From Riptortus pedestris (taxonomy: Eukaryota > Arthropoda > Insecta > Hemiptera > Alydidae): DNA of 64,000 nucleotides. Within the stretch, counting starts at the first letter, position 1, and each line of letters opens with the position of its first letter. Location: the NCBI GenBank assembly GCA_019009955.1, contig CM032228.1, positions 69,115,501 to 69,179,500 on the forward strand, read 5' to 3'. Positions 1 through 12,449 of the stretch are shown one piece after another. Position numbers and translations under genes: made by a program. The notes beneath the pieces were generated by a model. The model had not been told where the DNA came from. It ran no database searches and saw only the letters and a list, made by a program, of their open reading frames with translations.

Positions 1-1075
1 TAGTGTGCTTTATGGCATGGAATACTCTAAACAGAAAATACATCATTCTAAGTGTTCAAATGGCAAAAGTTCTTTTATAATTAGCTTTAGTTAAAATGAA
101 GTTTTGAAAAATTACGAGATACGGTTAATCGTGAAAGCAGAAAGGCTTTAAGGGACAAAAATAAAATTTTAGATAAAATATAGGTATAAATATGTTGAAA
201 TACTGTATAACTAGAGGCCCAAAATTATTATCAGTTTATTTTGTCAAATTGTGCGTCAAATTGTACACTGTGATTTTTTCTGTGTATCTTTGTTTGTGTT
301 TGGAAAGTTATTTTTTTAGCACAATTTTATAGTCAGTTAAATTTGAATTACACCTGGCCTAAAATTTACCTCCCAGAAGCAATTCCTCTCGTTCTATTTA
401 TTTGTCTAACATCCTGAGAAATTAATCAGCCAAACATAGAAAACCCTGATGAGTAAGTGGCATGTCCATAAAAGAATGAAGCATAACGGAGATGAGACCA
501 TGGGAAAAGTCAGCATAAAAATGCCATTAACATAACACGATATTGGTATTATAAATGACCACTAGGGTCGCTAACATACAGCCGCACAAGATATGCGCCC
601 ATTGTCTGAATTCGGTAAGCCTTTAATAATACCTTGTAGATCACAATCCTACCATTATTAAAACTAGCAGTGTCCTTTACTTCTTGCCGCTTAATGCGCT
701 TAAAAGCACAATGGCTTACATTGTTATCTCGTATCCTAAACACTTGAGCTCAATATCCCCATCCACTTAATATTTCCTTAGCTGGGATGTCATCCTTCCA
801 GCAGAAAATTGTTCTGTCAGTCTGTTAAAAGGATGTAATTACTTTCTTCCTGTCACAGTAGTAAATAAACTAAAGTTATATTATAAATGTTCTTCAGTAG
901 CAATGAATAAATACATTTACTGTAGTAAAATACAAACAAATGTCCTTCAATTGATTTAAGAAAATATTTACGTACACATTTCAGCCAACACCAGGATTAT
1001 TCTTGAAACATTCAAATCACTAATCCGATGCAGCTCATATATCCGCAATACTTCTGCAATGCTCAAAGTAAGGTC
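1..1075 (-). repeat. Family D repeat, left inverted arm
   Basis: This stretch is the reverse complement, with modest divergence, of 3849-4925. The two arms agree from the outer end (GAATACTCTAAA) to the inner end near the text GAGCTGCATCGGATTAGTG. Both arms contain the same 64-codon open frame (549-743 here, 4174-4368 in the other arm) with only two amino-acid differences, but stop codons lie immediately around it and I recognise no domain. A further open frame at 968-1258 crosses the inner end of the arm and is also unrecognised. The left limit is cut by the window. A third fragment of the outer end lies at 7497-7603, so this is a dispersed repeat rather than a one-off duplication. Confidence 0.75.
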
Positions 1076-2197
1076 AACAAAATCAGATTTTATTGTCAAT
1101 CCAATGAAAGCATTTTTAAAATTTCGTATCAATAAACTCGCGTAACCAGGACATAAGCTAAATAAAACCGCCGGAAAGATGGTTCGCAGATGAGATAATA
1201 AGATTTCCCACCTTCTTCCTGCCGCCTTAAGAACCCAATATTGAACAGGAAATGACATTTATGCCGGACATGAGATGTTCAGTAACTCAGTTGGCCAATG
1301 TGATGTCTAATGAATTGAAATGACGTTTTTCTTTTTCCTGAAAACAAGGAAACACAAATAATTCAGTTAAAATTTAAGTTGTAACTAAACGTATAACAAG
1401 ATCGTTCATTGTTCGACCCGAAACATAACAACAGGTATTTTTCATACTTGTTGATTTTATCCCCTAAACCTAGCTCTATCCAGTTTCATTTCAGGCTTTA
1501 ACAAACATCATCCACAGTTTTCCATGAAACGATCGACCATCCAGTATACAGGCATTGTATTTGTGAATTAAATATTTAAGGTTATTTTCTTTTTTAATTT
1601 AAATTTGAACTACGTTGATATTGTCTTGTTATTATTATTTAGTAATAGCATAGGTAAGAAACCTCAAAATACTTGTTCATCCAACTTCTGATATTTTATT
1701 TGAATCGTTTTATTTGAAATATATGTTAATATTGACTGGTATTTGACACGGTAATACCATCGTATGGAGGAATATTAGTGAAAATCAAACAAAAAAAATA
1801 TAAATTTTCTAATTCAAACATTAAAATTAAAATTGTTCGAGAAATATCAGAGAAAAAAAATTTCAGAAAAATATTCAATGTTTTATTATCGACGGAACCA
1901 ATTTTATACGTATTTAGTTTGTGAGTGTACATGAAAATATATCATTGACCCCTCTGTACCTCTAACTATAGACTTGATGTTAATTGTTTACTTTTCAAGG
2001 AGACATTCTTATGACGTGTAATACTAGAAAATGACTCGCCTTTTCAGTATACGGGATACATATTTGAGGCATTTAGTTTTTGATTTCAATAATCAGTAAA
2101 TAAGAGCAGTTTTCGAATTCAATTCAATGTAATTATTTCATAGTTTAGTTACAGTGAAAAAAATAATATCTTTTACTTTATAGGGTTTCATAAATTC
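1076..2197. other. AT-rich sequence, no feature recognised
   Basis: I see no tandem repeat, transposon end, RNA or domain-bearing frame here. The open frame at 1726-1932 is low-complexity and not convincing. Confidence 0.4.
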
Positions 2198-2580
2198 CTA
2201 TTGAAGTCTCAGAGAGCAAGGATATCTTTGCTCCCTAGGCCTATATAATAAATCCTGAACGAGTTGATACTGGCTCTCAGCTGTACATCCCCGGCGGAGG
2301 GAAAATAAGCCAGAGGTAAAGAACTGCTTGTGGCGCGGTGTGTACGTAGCCCTCCCACACAGACATGGATGAAGGATACTCTCGTAATGTACAGAGGGGC
2401 TGTATCGCGAACAGGCAACGATGCAAATGGCGCAGATACCGAAACCCATGAGGGGGGCAGACATGAAGAAATCCGATCTGGGACAATTAATACATAGGTG
2501 TCCCCGTCATGAAATAGCAAGGATTAGAGTAGGGTCTTGTACCCCGGAGGATCTAAAACTGGCTTCTATACAGGCCCACA
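2198..2580. other. GC-richer island with overlapping open frames, unidentified
   Basis: This segment is clearly less AT-rich than its surroundings and keeps three overlapping minus-strand frames open (69 to 103 codons). Several frames being open together usually means high GC rather than coding. I recognise no domain. It could be an old exon, a transposon fragment or unique sequence. Confidence 0.3.
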
Positions 2581-2817
2581 TGTAAATGAGTTCGCTGCAA
2601 CTACAAGGCCACTATATTTCAAGGAATTATAATTTCATACTGGCCCTTAGTGGAATCGGGCATTAAATATGGAATAAAACCTGATCGAGGTTTATAAATA
2701 TGGAGGAGTATAATATGGAAAATAATAAGTGAATTATTAAGTGACACACTAATTTACTAGTGCAGGTCCCTTCTAGTTATGGAGAAATTGCAAGCTGTTT
2801 TTCGGATCCCTAGTTTT

Positions 2818-3349
2818 TTAGCAGATTTCCCTTCCAGCTATTGAGGTAGTACTCATGACATAATTTTCAAAAAATTTCTTCAATGTCCATCGACCCTACT
2901 AAGGAGATGACGAAAATGAGGTCTGTTCAAAATTATATATATACCTACTTATGCTCTAGCGGTCGCAATTTTTGTTTGATCGTTAACAAACTCGGTATTT
3001 AAACGTTTAATGCAAAAAGACAGATTAAGTTCGCTAATGGCTGAAATCGGACCCGTGGACGAGGGAGTTTAGAGGAGGGAAATTACGAAAATTCGAAATA
3101 TCTCCATTACTATACGTTGGACCGAAAAATCGTATAGAAACAATCTTGTTGCAAATGATTCTCTATCTTGAATATTAACCGAGATATTTGCATTTTTATT
3201 AAATGTAGGCAGATAACGGACGAGTGAGTTTCCCGCCAAAATGTAGTTCGTCCGTTTCCATAACTATTTGGCTCTCTTATGGAGATTTCTCTATTGAATA
3301 ACTTCACGTCGGAAATCTGCTTAGTTTACGCAGCCCCTGCGTGACGGAC
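2818..3349 (+). mobile_element. Family A (Helentron-like) copy, short A2 variant
   Basis: It starts at TTTTTTAGCAGATTTCCC and ends with the hairpin ACGCAGCCCCTGCGT followed by GACGGAC. The fixed-position TA tract is reduced to a few repeats. Between the TTGCATTTTT block and the 3-prime end it has an alternative internal segment (about 3195-3290, rich in GTCCGTTTCC-like text). Copies at 55827-56199 and 58471-59092 share this segment, which defines a shorter subfamily. Confidence 0.7.
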
Positions 3350-3548
3350 GTTCTTAGTAACATCACGTTTTCCTTTTTTTTGTTCAACATTATGAACAGT
3401 TTTATGAAGAAATCTGAAATATTTAATGGTATTAATTGTCATTGGATGTTAGTTCGAATTGTTTCTGACAACACTGTCTTGATAAATAAAGTGGTTGTGG
3501 TCAAGTGGTTGAATCACTAAATCACTGGGCTACAGGAAACATTAAGTA

Positions 3549-3840
3549 GGATTAAGTAGTGCGTTAACTTATATCCGTTTTCCCCAGCATTGTTAGGAAA
3601 TTTAGTTGCATCTTTTGTCAGTAATGACCACCATACGCAGGGAATTCGTGCGATTTACTGAGTAAACATCCCATTATTACTAACTCAGGATGAGTTTTGT
3701 ACAGGTTACACCCCTTATGAAGGTTTAATATAGTCAGAATGTTTTGTTTCTAGATGTCTTGTAAGTTTTACGCATTTCTGGCCGTATTATGGTAATTACA
3801 GACAAAATATACGGATATAAGTTAACGAATTACTTAATCC
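3549..3840. mobile_element. 292-bp MITE with long TIRs and 8-bp target duplication
   Basis: The two ends are inverted repeats of about 30 bp. The left end reads GGATTAAGTAGTGCG and continues to about 3580. The right end, from about 3808, is its reverse complement with few mismatches. It is flanked by ATTAAGTA (3541-3548) and ATTCAGTA (3841-3848), an 8-bp duplication with one mismatch. An 8-bp duplication fits a hAT-type cut-and-paste origin, though the terminal bases are not the usual CAG. There is no coding capacity, so it is non-autonomous. It lies exactly at the inner edge of the right family D arm. Confidence 0.75.
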
Positions 3841-3848
3841 ATTCAGTA

Positions 3849-4925
3849 CCTTACTCTGCACTTTGGGAAAATATTGTGAGTATATGAGCTGCATCGGATT
3901 AGTGATTTCAGTGTTTCAAGAGTACTACTGGCGTTGGCTGAATGTAAATATTTTCTTAAAAACAAATGTATGCCATTTGTGGGTAATTTACTGGTGATAA
4001 GAGTATTTATTCATTGCTATTGAAGAAGACTTATAATATAACTTTAGTTTATTTACTACTGTGACAGGAAGAAAGGAATTACATGCTTTTAACAGACTGA
4101 CAGAACAATTTTCTGCTGGAAGGATGACATCCCAGCTAAGGAAATATTAAGTGGATGGGGATATTGAGCTCAAGTGTTTAGGATGCGAGATAACAATGTA
4201 AGCCATTGTGCTTTTAAGCGCATTAAGCGGCAAGAAGTAAAGGACACTGCTAGTTTTAATAATGGTAGGATAGTGATCTACAAGGTATTATTAAAGGCTT
4301 ACCGAATTCAGACAATGGGCGCATATCTTGTGCGGCCCTATGTTAGCGACCCTAGTGGTCATTTATAATACCAATATCGTGTTATGTTAATGGCATTTTT
4401 ATGCTGACTTTTCCCATGGTCTCATCTCCAATATGCCTCATTCTTTTATGGACATGCCACTTACTCATCAGTGTTTTCTGTGTTCGGCTGATTAATTTTG
4501 TAGGATGTTAGACAGATGAATAAAACGAGAGGAATTGCTTCTGGGTGGTAAATTATAGCCCAGGTGTAATTCAAATTTAAATCACTATAAAGTTTTGATA
4601 AAAAGTAACTTTCCGAACACCAATAGAAAATATTATTGCACTTTAACTGTGGCAAAATGTTCAAAAATAGACTGATAAATATTTTAATAGCCTTTATTTA
4701 TAAAGTGTTTCATTATATGTATACCTATGTTTTCTCTAATATTAGAATTATTGCCCTTAGCGCGTTACTGCTTTTACGGTTATTGTCATCTCATAATTTT
4801 TCAAAACGTCCTTTTAACCTCCGCCAAAGCTAATTATAAAAACACGTTTCCTCTCCGAATGTCGTATTTTCTGTTTCGAACATTCGGTTTCCTGTAATAA
4901 AGAATACTCTAAATTGAAAATATCT
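3849..4925 (+). repeat. Family D repeat, right inverted arm
   Basis: This is the plus-oriented partner of 1-1075. It holds the matching 64-codon frame at 4174-4368. The inner end abuts the target duplication of the MITE at 3549-3840. The outer end reaches AAAGAATACTCTAAATTG, the same terminal text as the window start and 7497. Which end is the true terminus is not shown, because the other arm is clipped by the window. Confidence 0.75.
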
Positions 4926-5664
4926 TCTATGGGTTGGGTACGAAAAAAAGTGATTTTATAATAAATGGTATACTGGCCTGGCGTTAGTATCTACACGAAA
5001 AAAGAAGGAATTTAGAGTACTCCTGCGGTAAAGTTTCATATGGTCAAACTAGAGGGACTAGTTCGGCAATATGACTTTATTTAGTAGAGAACTCATAAAT
5101 CCCCCCTGGTAGGTAACTCGTTCCAATTAGCCCTAGAATAATAAGAAATAATACGAAGTACGCGTAAATGAGTAACATTTTTTATGTGGGAATGTATTAG
5201 GAAATTATTTTTTAATATATATATATATATATATATATGTTATTTCATTATTATTATCATTTTGTTACTTATGTATATATTATATATGTACATATATATA
5301 TTCTCGCAGATTTCCCTTAACGCGACTGATAATAACTAAACAGATTTGCCACTCATTTGGAACTATTCATTCGCCTTCGATATTGATAACTGTTTTACTA
5401 TCATATGGTTATTTACCAGATTTATTCTTATATATGAGTAGGCGAATGGAAGATAAGGGGGGGGGGGGAGGTTACTGAATCCTGAACACAATAATAATAA
5501 TAATAATGTTCGAATAACTCATTGACTATGTAAGTTACAAAAAAAAATGTATAGAACACCAATTATAGACGATCATAACCCAAATATTTTGAATGTCCCA
5601 ATTCCCCTTCTAAATCCCTATTATCCCCGGTTCCTACTTTAGCCACTAACAAATATGATCTCTA
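4926..5664. other. AT-rich spacer with short TA tracts and a G run
   Basis: It contains a (TA)n tract near 5215-5240, another interrupted one at 5270-5300, a G run at 5457-5469 and an (ATA)n tract near 5492. I see nothing else. Confidence 0.5.
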
Positions 5665-5814
5665 GCGTTTCCTGAAATGGTTAAATATTGAGAGAGCTCT
5701 TAAAAATTTTCGAAACAGGAATGTGAAATCTTAATTGATGACGCCATCACGCAACGAATTTGCTTGTATCTCGCATAATAAGGGTCCCTCGAAAACAACC
5801 CAAAAAATGAAAAA
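5665..5814 (-). repeat. Family A-related internal fragment
   Basis: The text around AAATCTTAATTGATGACG recurs at about 35745 and, diverged, at about 48200, where it lies inside family A copies. It directly precedes a second family A copy, so two partial copies are joined head to tail here. Confidence 0.45.
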
Positions 5815-6567
5815 GTCCGTCACGAAGTTTAGTAATAGATAAATATACATACTGCTAACACAACAACACCGTGAATAAATACAAACGGAAATAAATGTTT
5901 CATCCAACTTCAATAACCTGCCGACAGGAAGCGTTAGGTTAGAAATGTAAACAAACGGGTCGGCCTGCGTCACACCGGAAAGAAAAACAATTACTGAAAT
6001 ATATCAGAATATAACACATTAATTTTATTGAGAACTATTTACTATATCTATTAGTGTAATTTATAATGAGTCAGAATAATTGTTATCTCAATCAATAAAA
6101 TTTTAGTAGTCCAAAACTTTAAGATGGGGGGGGGGAGTCACCAGGGCATATTTGTATGTTTCTCGTATAATAAAAGTCTCTTGAATACAATTTTTGGTAT
6201 TTAAACTTCCAATAATGTGATTTATTATGTAGCAGAGTATTGTTTACGTAACATGAGTAGAAGTGGCGGTTTGCTGAAAACTGAAAAATGCAAATATCTC
6301 GGTTAATATTCAAGATAGAGAATAAATGTATATAACAATATTTATAGTAAATTTAATTTGTAATACGATTGATTCTGTATAATTTTTCGATCCGACGAAT
6401 AGTAACAGAGATATTTCGAATTTTCGAAATTCCTCCCCTCTAAACCCCCCCTCCCCGTGGTCCGATTTCAGCCGTTAACGAACTTGATCTTTCTTTTTAC
6501 ATAAAACGATTAAATATCGAGTTTGGTAACGATCAAACAAAAATTGCGACCGCTAGAGCGGTAACAG

Positions 6568-6653
<86 letters not shown>

Positions 6654-6777
6654 TTGAACGGACCTCATTTTCGTCATCTACTAGGTAGGATCGATGGACA
6701 TTTGAAGAAAAATTTCAAAAATTCCGTCATGAGTACAACCTCAATAGCTGATTTCCCTTAAGGGAAATCTGCTAAAA
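5815..6777 (-). mobile_element. Family A (Helentron-like) copy, nearly full length
   Basis: On the plus strand it runs from GTCCGTCAC to the hairpin GATTTCCCTTAAGGGAAATC and TGCTAAAA. The 3-prime hairpin, read in element orientation, has been lost by a small deletion just after GTCCGTCAC. The fixed microsatellite is (TA)~40 at 6572-6651. Over most of its length it is nearly identical to the copy at 28949-29934, which points to fairly recent amplification. Confidence 0.75.
6572..6651. repeat. (TA)n microsatellite inside family A
   Basis: This is an uninterrupted TA tract of about 40 repeats at the fixed position used by all complete family A copies. It lies between the CCGCTAGAGCGG palindrome and the TTTTGAACGGACC block. 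Confidence 0.9.
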
Positions 6778-7029
6778 TATTGAAGAAATGAAGTATTATG
6801 AATTGCTTACTGAAAACGGAGAGCCGTGATAACATGTGATTACCCCGGGATATAGTAGGCATGGTAGCCATCTGGCACTAGATAAATACCCAGCGATTGC
6901 TCTAATCTTGTGAATAGACTGAGTGGCTTCAAGCTGATGAAAAATTGTTTTCCTGTTTCTTTACCTCATACATTGTTTTATTTATTTACGTGTATGCACC
7001 TGAGTGATTGAAATAAATATTATTTTGAT

Positions 7030-7397
7030 TCATTAAAACCACAGCACTAACTATATATAGTAAATAGTTTTTGATATAATTAAAATGTTATATTCAAATA
7101 TATTTTTAGTAATTTTTATATATTCAGGGGTTTTATATATTCATTAATTGCTTTTCTTTCCGGTCAAGAATATTGATACCTATCTATTCAGCTCTGCGAA
7201 GTTGGATGGCCTGTTTGTTTACAATTCAGACGCTTTGCGTCGTAGAGATTATTAACTTTAATTGACTGAAAGATTTCTCATTACCGTTTGTATGTAATCC
7301 CTTAATATTCACGGTGGTGTTACCAATATGTACATTTATCTGTTGTAAGCCTCGCGTGGGAAATCTGCTTAGTTTACGCAGCCATGCGAGAGTAAAT
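7030..7397 (+). mobile_element. Family A 3-prime half
   Basis: It contains the CTATATATAGTAAATAG block, the CAGACGCTTT-type variant block also seen at 14450, and the terminus GGGAAATCTGCTTAG followed by a damaged hairpin (CGCAGCCATGCGAG). The 5-prime half is absent. Confidence 0.55.
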
Positions 7398-7496
7398 TTT
7401 TCCTGTACATAGCAATATAAAACTAATATACTGCTCATTATAAAATCTCTATTTTTTTTCCGAACCCTTAGAATTTATTTTCAGATTAGAGTATTC

Positions 7497-7603
7497 ATTA
7501 TTGCAAGGAATACTCTACAAGGAAAATACATCATTCTCTGCGTTCCGAGATAAATATTGTTTTTATAATCTGCTTTGATTAAAATGACGTTTTGAAAAAT
7601 TAT
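7497..7603 (+). repeat. Family D outer-end fragment
   Basis: About 105 bp match the first ~115 bp of the window (GGAATACTCTA, AAAATACATCATTCT, TTAAAATGA.GTTTTGAAAAATTA). It is a third, isolated copy of the family D end. Confidence 0.6.
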
Positions 7604-7812
7604 ATCATTTACAAGGAATTAAATTTGTAATAAGATAGGTTCTTATTTTTTCGGTTCGACGTATAATAACAGAGATATTTCGAATTTTCTAAATTCCTAC
7701 CTGTATACCCCCATTCTCGTACTTATCATCCGTTCGCCTACTCATCTGTTTTTTTATACATAGAAATAGTGGGTAATCTGCTTAGTTTACGTACCTCCTC
7801 CATGACGGACTT
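7604..7812. mobile_element. Scrambled family A fragments
   Basis: A minus-oriented internal block (TAATAACAGAGATATTTCG) is followed by a plus-oriented 3-prime terminus (AATCTGCTTAGTTTACG, then a damaged hairpin and ATGACGGAC). This is a rearranged junction of two copies. Confidence 0.5.
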
Positions 7813-8846
7813 TTTTCTTTTTTTTCCGACAACCCATAAGTAGGGGGATATCTGTATACTGGAACTTATATTTGTTCTGTGCTGACGTTATTGTGAATTG
7901 TAAGGATTTATCATGAATTCTAAAAATGAAGAGGCAAATAAGAATATATATTAATCTGAAAAGAATACTTCAGAAAATTATGTACATTCAGACACAGGAC
8001 AGTTCTTTTCCTTGTGTGAGGAGCATTAACCTATAATTTTATCCTTGGAATAATGGCTCGCTACAGTAATATGAGTCAGTGGTCTATGTTAAGAAAATAC
8101 GGGAAAAAACCCAGATGGAATGTGTGTGGCTTGGCAGACTGCGGCTTCGGTTTCGGACTCGGCCCGCACGACCGCGGCTACGATTTTCTCATGGTTCCGG
8201 CAGGAGTATAGGCTTAAAAAGAAACAAACACAAAAAACCCGAGACATGTATGGAGAAAAGAGGATGAAAAGAAAAAAAAAAAAGGAAAAGAAAGAAACCA
8301 ACGTAAGAGACGAAAGCTAGGGGTAATAAAGGGAGAGATGTGGGACCGCAGAATGCCATCGACGTATTATATTATGTAGAGAGGATCTCCGGATAGGCTA
8401 TCATTTGCCCATGGGACAATGGGTCGGTGACAAAAACAGTCACCATTAATGGGTGACGCCTTGGGTTTTGTTTTGGTCTAAAAATGATCAGTTTCCAGAG
8501 TCGGGGCAGAGGTCTGAACCCTATAATCTAGGAACCCACCGCCCTTCTCCTACGTACATCGCCCAATTTCATGAAGCAAATCTTATGAATCAGTTCGCCC
8601 CATCCTCTAATCATGGAATAATCTTCTCAAATTGCCTTGGAGACCTGGGTTCATTCATAAAACAATATCTGCCCATTAAAGTCAAGGAATGGTTTCTATT
8701 CACATCCTGCAATTAGTGTAACTAAAAAAAAGGTGAAGTTTCCACATATTGGAAGTTGAAAAAATGTCCGCACCCGAAATAAAAATTTTACTCTTAAGAT
8801 AAAACGTACTTATGGGTTTCCAGAGACCAAAAGGCAATTATTAAAT
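7813..8846. other. No recognised feature; small GC-rich patch at 8105-8215
   Basis: Both strands are open across about 8080-8320, which follows from base composition and an A-rich run. No motif supports a gene. The frame at 8453-8716 has no recognisable domain. Confidence 0.4.
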
Positions 8847-8945
8847 CAGAATTTTAAAAAAATAAATCACTTTATTATTTAAATCAACTCTTCTAAAATT
8901 TATTTCAATGACTACATTTAATTAGAAATTAGAGTTAGCCGAAAC
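8847..8945 (-). repeat. Family C fragment
   Basis: Its reverse complement reads CTAACTCTAATTT, TTCAAATAAATTYTAGAA and AATAATAAAGTG, matching 38745-38850 in order. This ties the 74-bp array downstream to a dispersed repeat that has a single unit at 38.8 kb. Confidence 0.5.
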
Positions 8946-8984
8946 CTCGACGATACCGCGGAGTAGCTGTGGAAAGCGATCATC

Positions 8985-9162
8985 CCCTACCACAAATAAA
9001 AATATTTCGAGAAAAGCGTAACATTTTCAGGAGTAAAACTCTTTAACGCTCTGCCTGAATGTATCAAATCTATTAAGAAATACTCTTTATTTAAAAATGA
9101 ACTAAAGAACCTTTTTATACACAAGATGAATACTTTCAAAAATAGTCAATTATTAAATTAAA
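8985..9162 (+). pseudogene. Non-LTR retrotransposon ORF2 C-terminus, decayed
   Basis: One plus-strand frame ending in TAA near 9162 reads KYFEKSVTFSGV, then GVKLFNALPECIKSIKK, YSLFKNELKNLFIHKMNTF and a stop about ten codons later. The pattern 'G-(V/I)-K-L-(F/Y)-N-x-LP ... I(K/R)xxxx ... FK-xx-LK-x-(F/L)-(L/F)' is the conserved extreme C-terminus of animal non-LTR reverse-transcriptase polyproteins (CR1/jockey/I-like). In the element it lies downstream of the reverse transcriptase domain. Upstream, a TAA codon near 8985 and a frameshift break the frame, and the catalytic domain is absent. This is therefore a 5-prime-truncated, dead copy. The clade cannot be settled from about 55 residues. An A-rich 3-prime region with AATAAA-like text follows at about 9230-9265. 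Confidence 0.7.
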
Positions 9163-9165
9163 CTA

Positions 9166-9805
9166 CCAAATATTTGACATAGATATAAGTCTAAAATATT
9201 TTGTGATGAGGTACCTCCATGCTTTTTATCCTTCAATAAATTTGCATGCCTACAAATAAAATAATGTATGTTTCAGAGTTGTAAAAAAATCGCTCCTTCT
9301 ATAGTTATGAGTAAATCCAAAATTCATAAACAATCATAATATGAACAGAGATGAAAACAGTCTCTAAACTTAGTACTTGTTGAGGGCATATATAACAAAG
9401 CCACTATACAACCAAATTTTCTCATCAAATAATATGTCTGATTTTTTTTAAGCAATAAACAAACTTATACTTTTTCATTATATGGTTTTTCTTTACTTGA
9501 AAATTTTATGATCATTAGATAGGGTTACGATTTTATATATAGCTATTCTAATGTATTAGAGGTATATTAGTTGAAGAACTATTTTTAGCTCATTCATTAA
9601 TTTCAGTCACTTTTTTTTGTGAGCAGATGCAATACTCCCCTTTCTAGGAAATTTATTTCTACGTCAATATTTTTATATTAATTAAAACTCCGCCATTATT
9701 ATTTTAATTAAAATATTTTAAATCTATGCATCTGATGAGGAAGCGTTAAAAGAATAAATCGGTGAATTTTTGTTCTTGTAAAGAATCAATTACTTACAAA
9801 CATTT
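9166..9805. other. AT-rich sequence, part probably LINE 3-prime UTR
   Basis: It includes the likely untranslated tail of the LINE fragment (to about 9270). After that I see nothing. Confidence 0.35.
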
Positions 9806-9807
9806 TC

Positions 9808-10467
9808 AAAAGTGTTATTTTAATTAATAAATGGATTTCGTTTTTATTACGATTTACTAATCGTCTTTAATTATAAATTCTAGAAGTGTTATTTTAATTA
9901 ATAAATGGATTTTGTTTTTATTACGATTTACTAATTGTCTTTAATTGTAAATTCTAGAAGTTTTATTTTAATTAATAAATGGATTTTGTTTTTATTACGA
10001 TTTACTAATCGTCTTTAATTATAAATTCTAGAAGTGTTATATTAATTAATAAATGGATTTTCTTTTTATTGTGGTTTAATAATCGTCTTTAATTATAAAT
10101 TCTAGAAGTGTTGTTTTAATTATTAAATTGATTTTATGTCTAATATGGTATAATAATCGTCTTTAATTACAAATTTTAGAAGTGTTATTTTAATTAATAA
10201 ATGGATTTTGTTTTTATTACGATTTACTAATCGTCTTTAATTATAAATTCTAGAAGTGTTATTTTAATTAATAAATGGATTTTGTTTTTATTACGATTTA
10301 CTAATCGTCTTTAATTATAAATTCTAGAAGTGTTATTTTAATTAATAAATGGATTTTCTTTTTATTATGATTTAATAATCGTCTTTAATTATAAATTCTA
10401 GAAGTGTTATTTTAATTAATAAATGGATTTTGTTTTTATTACGATTTACTAATCGTCTTTAATTGTA
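9808..10467 (+). repeat. 74-bp tandem array, about 9 units
   Basis: The anchor TTCTAGAAG recurs at a spacing of exactly 74 bp (9881, 9955, 10029, 10103, 10177, 10251, 10325, 10399). The unit contains GATTTACTAATCGTCTTTAA and TTTTAATTAATAAATGGA. One or two internal units (about 10055-10180) are more diverged than the rest. The sequence just after the array (GTGGCTTCCCGTTAATCGGT) matches the text that follows the single unit at 38865-38890. The array is thus an in-place expansion inside family C. Confidence 0.9.
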
Positions 10468-10532
10468 AGAGTGGCTTCCCGTTAATCGGTAAGTACCAAA
10501 AATAGATGAAGTGAGTTCGATTGTTGCTTGTC

Positions 10533-10535
<3 letters not shown>

Positions 10536-10628
<93 letters not shown>

Positions 10629-10650
10629 TGTTTCTGTGTGTGAGTGTGTA

Positions 10651-10709
<59 letters not shown>
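10536..10709. repeat. Compound (TA)n(GT)n(TA)n microsatellite
   Basis: (TA)~20, (GT)~26, a short degenerate TG/TCTGTG stretch, then (TA)~27. It gives a spurious 66-codon open frame. Confidence 0.95.
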
Positions 10710-10712
<3 letters not shown>

Positions 10713-10918
10713 TCTGTTTCATTTTTAAATATATAACTAAATTATAGCTCTGATGCAAAAGTTAACGATATCATTATGCCCATGAGCGTTAATATATTTT
10801 CAAGGATTATTTTAAAAATAATATATAATAATTCAAAGGCAATGAGCACTCATAATTGGTATTGATTTGCAGTAATTTTTAGGAACTTAAGTTTTCAATA
10901 TTTTTGTTCATATTGTTG

Positions 10919-11951
<1,033 letters not shown>

Positions 11952-12034
<83 letters not shown>

Positions 12035-12050
12035 CCTCTCTCTCTCCCTC
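11952..12050. repeat. (CT)n microsatellite
   Basis: About 35 uninterrupted CT repeats end in a degenerate CTCCCT stretch. The 65-codon frame across it is an artefact. Confidence 0.95.
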
Positions 12051-12393
12051 ATTTTTTATTGAGTTAACTTGAATAAGTTTTACGGGTATACTATTACTAC
12101 AGTATCACCAAGAATTTCCTCATTAAGACCCCAATGTTTAGTCCTACTTCAGCTATCCGTGCACACTCAAACATGTATTAAAGTCGGGTGATCATAATTC
12201 TCAAAAAGTAGCACAAAGCATTTGTTATATATGTTACGTTGTTGCTCCGATTTTCAATTCTTCCCAGGACCACTTGTTAAGTAATTTATATTTGTCATGT
12301 TGGTTAAGGATTTTCTTTTGGTGATGTATTCATCCAGAATTATAATTGTAATCCTTCATTAGGGGTGTATTAGTAGAAATGCTCCATTAGGAA

Positions 12394-12449
<56 letters not shown>

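Noticed and set aside
3181..3300. Independent gene or MITE inside the short family A copy
   Set aside because: The same segment occurs at the same place in two other copies, so it is part of a subfamily and not a separate insertion.
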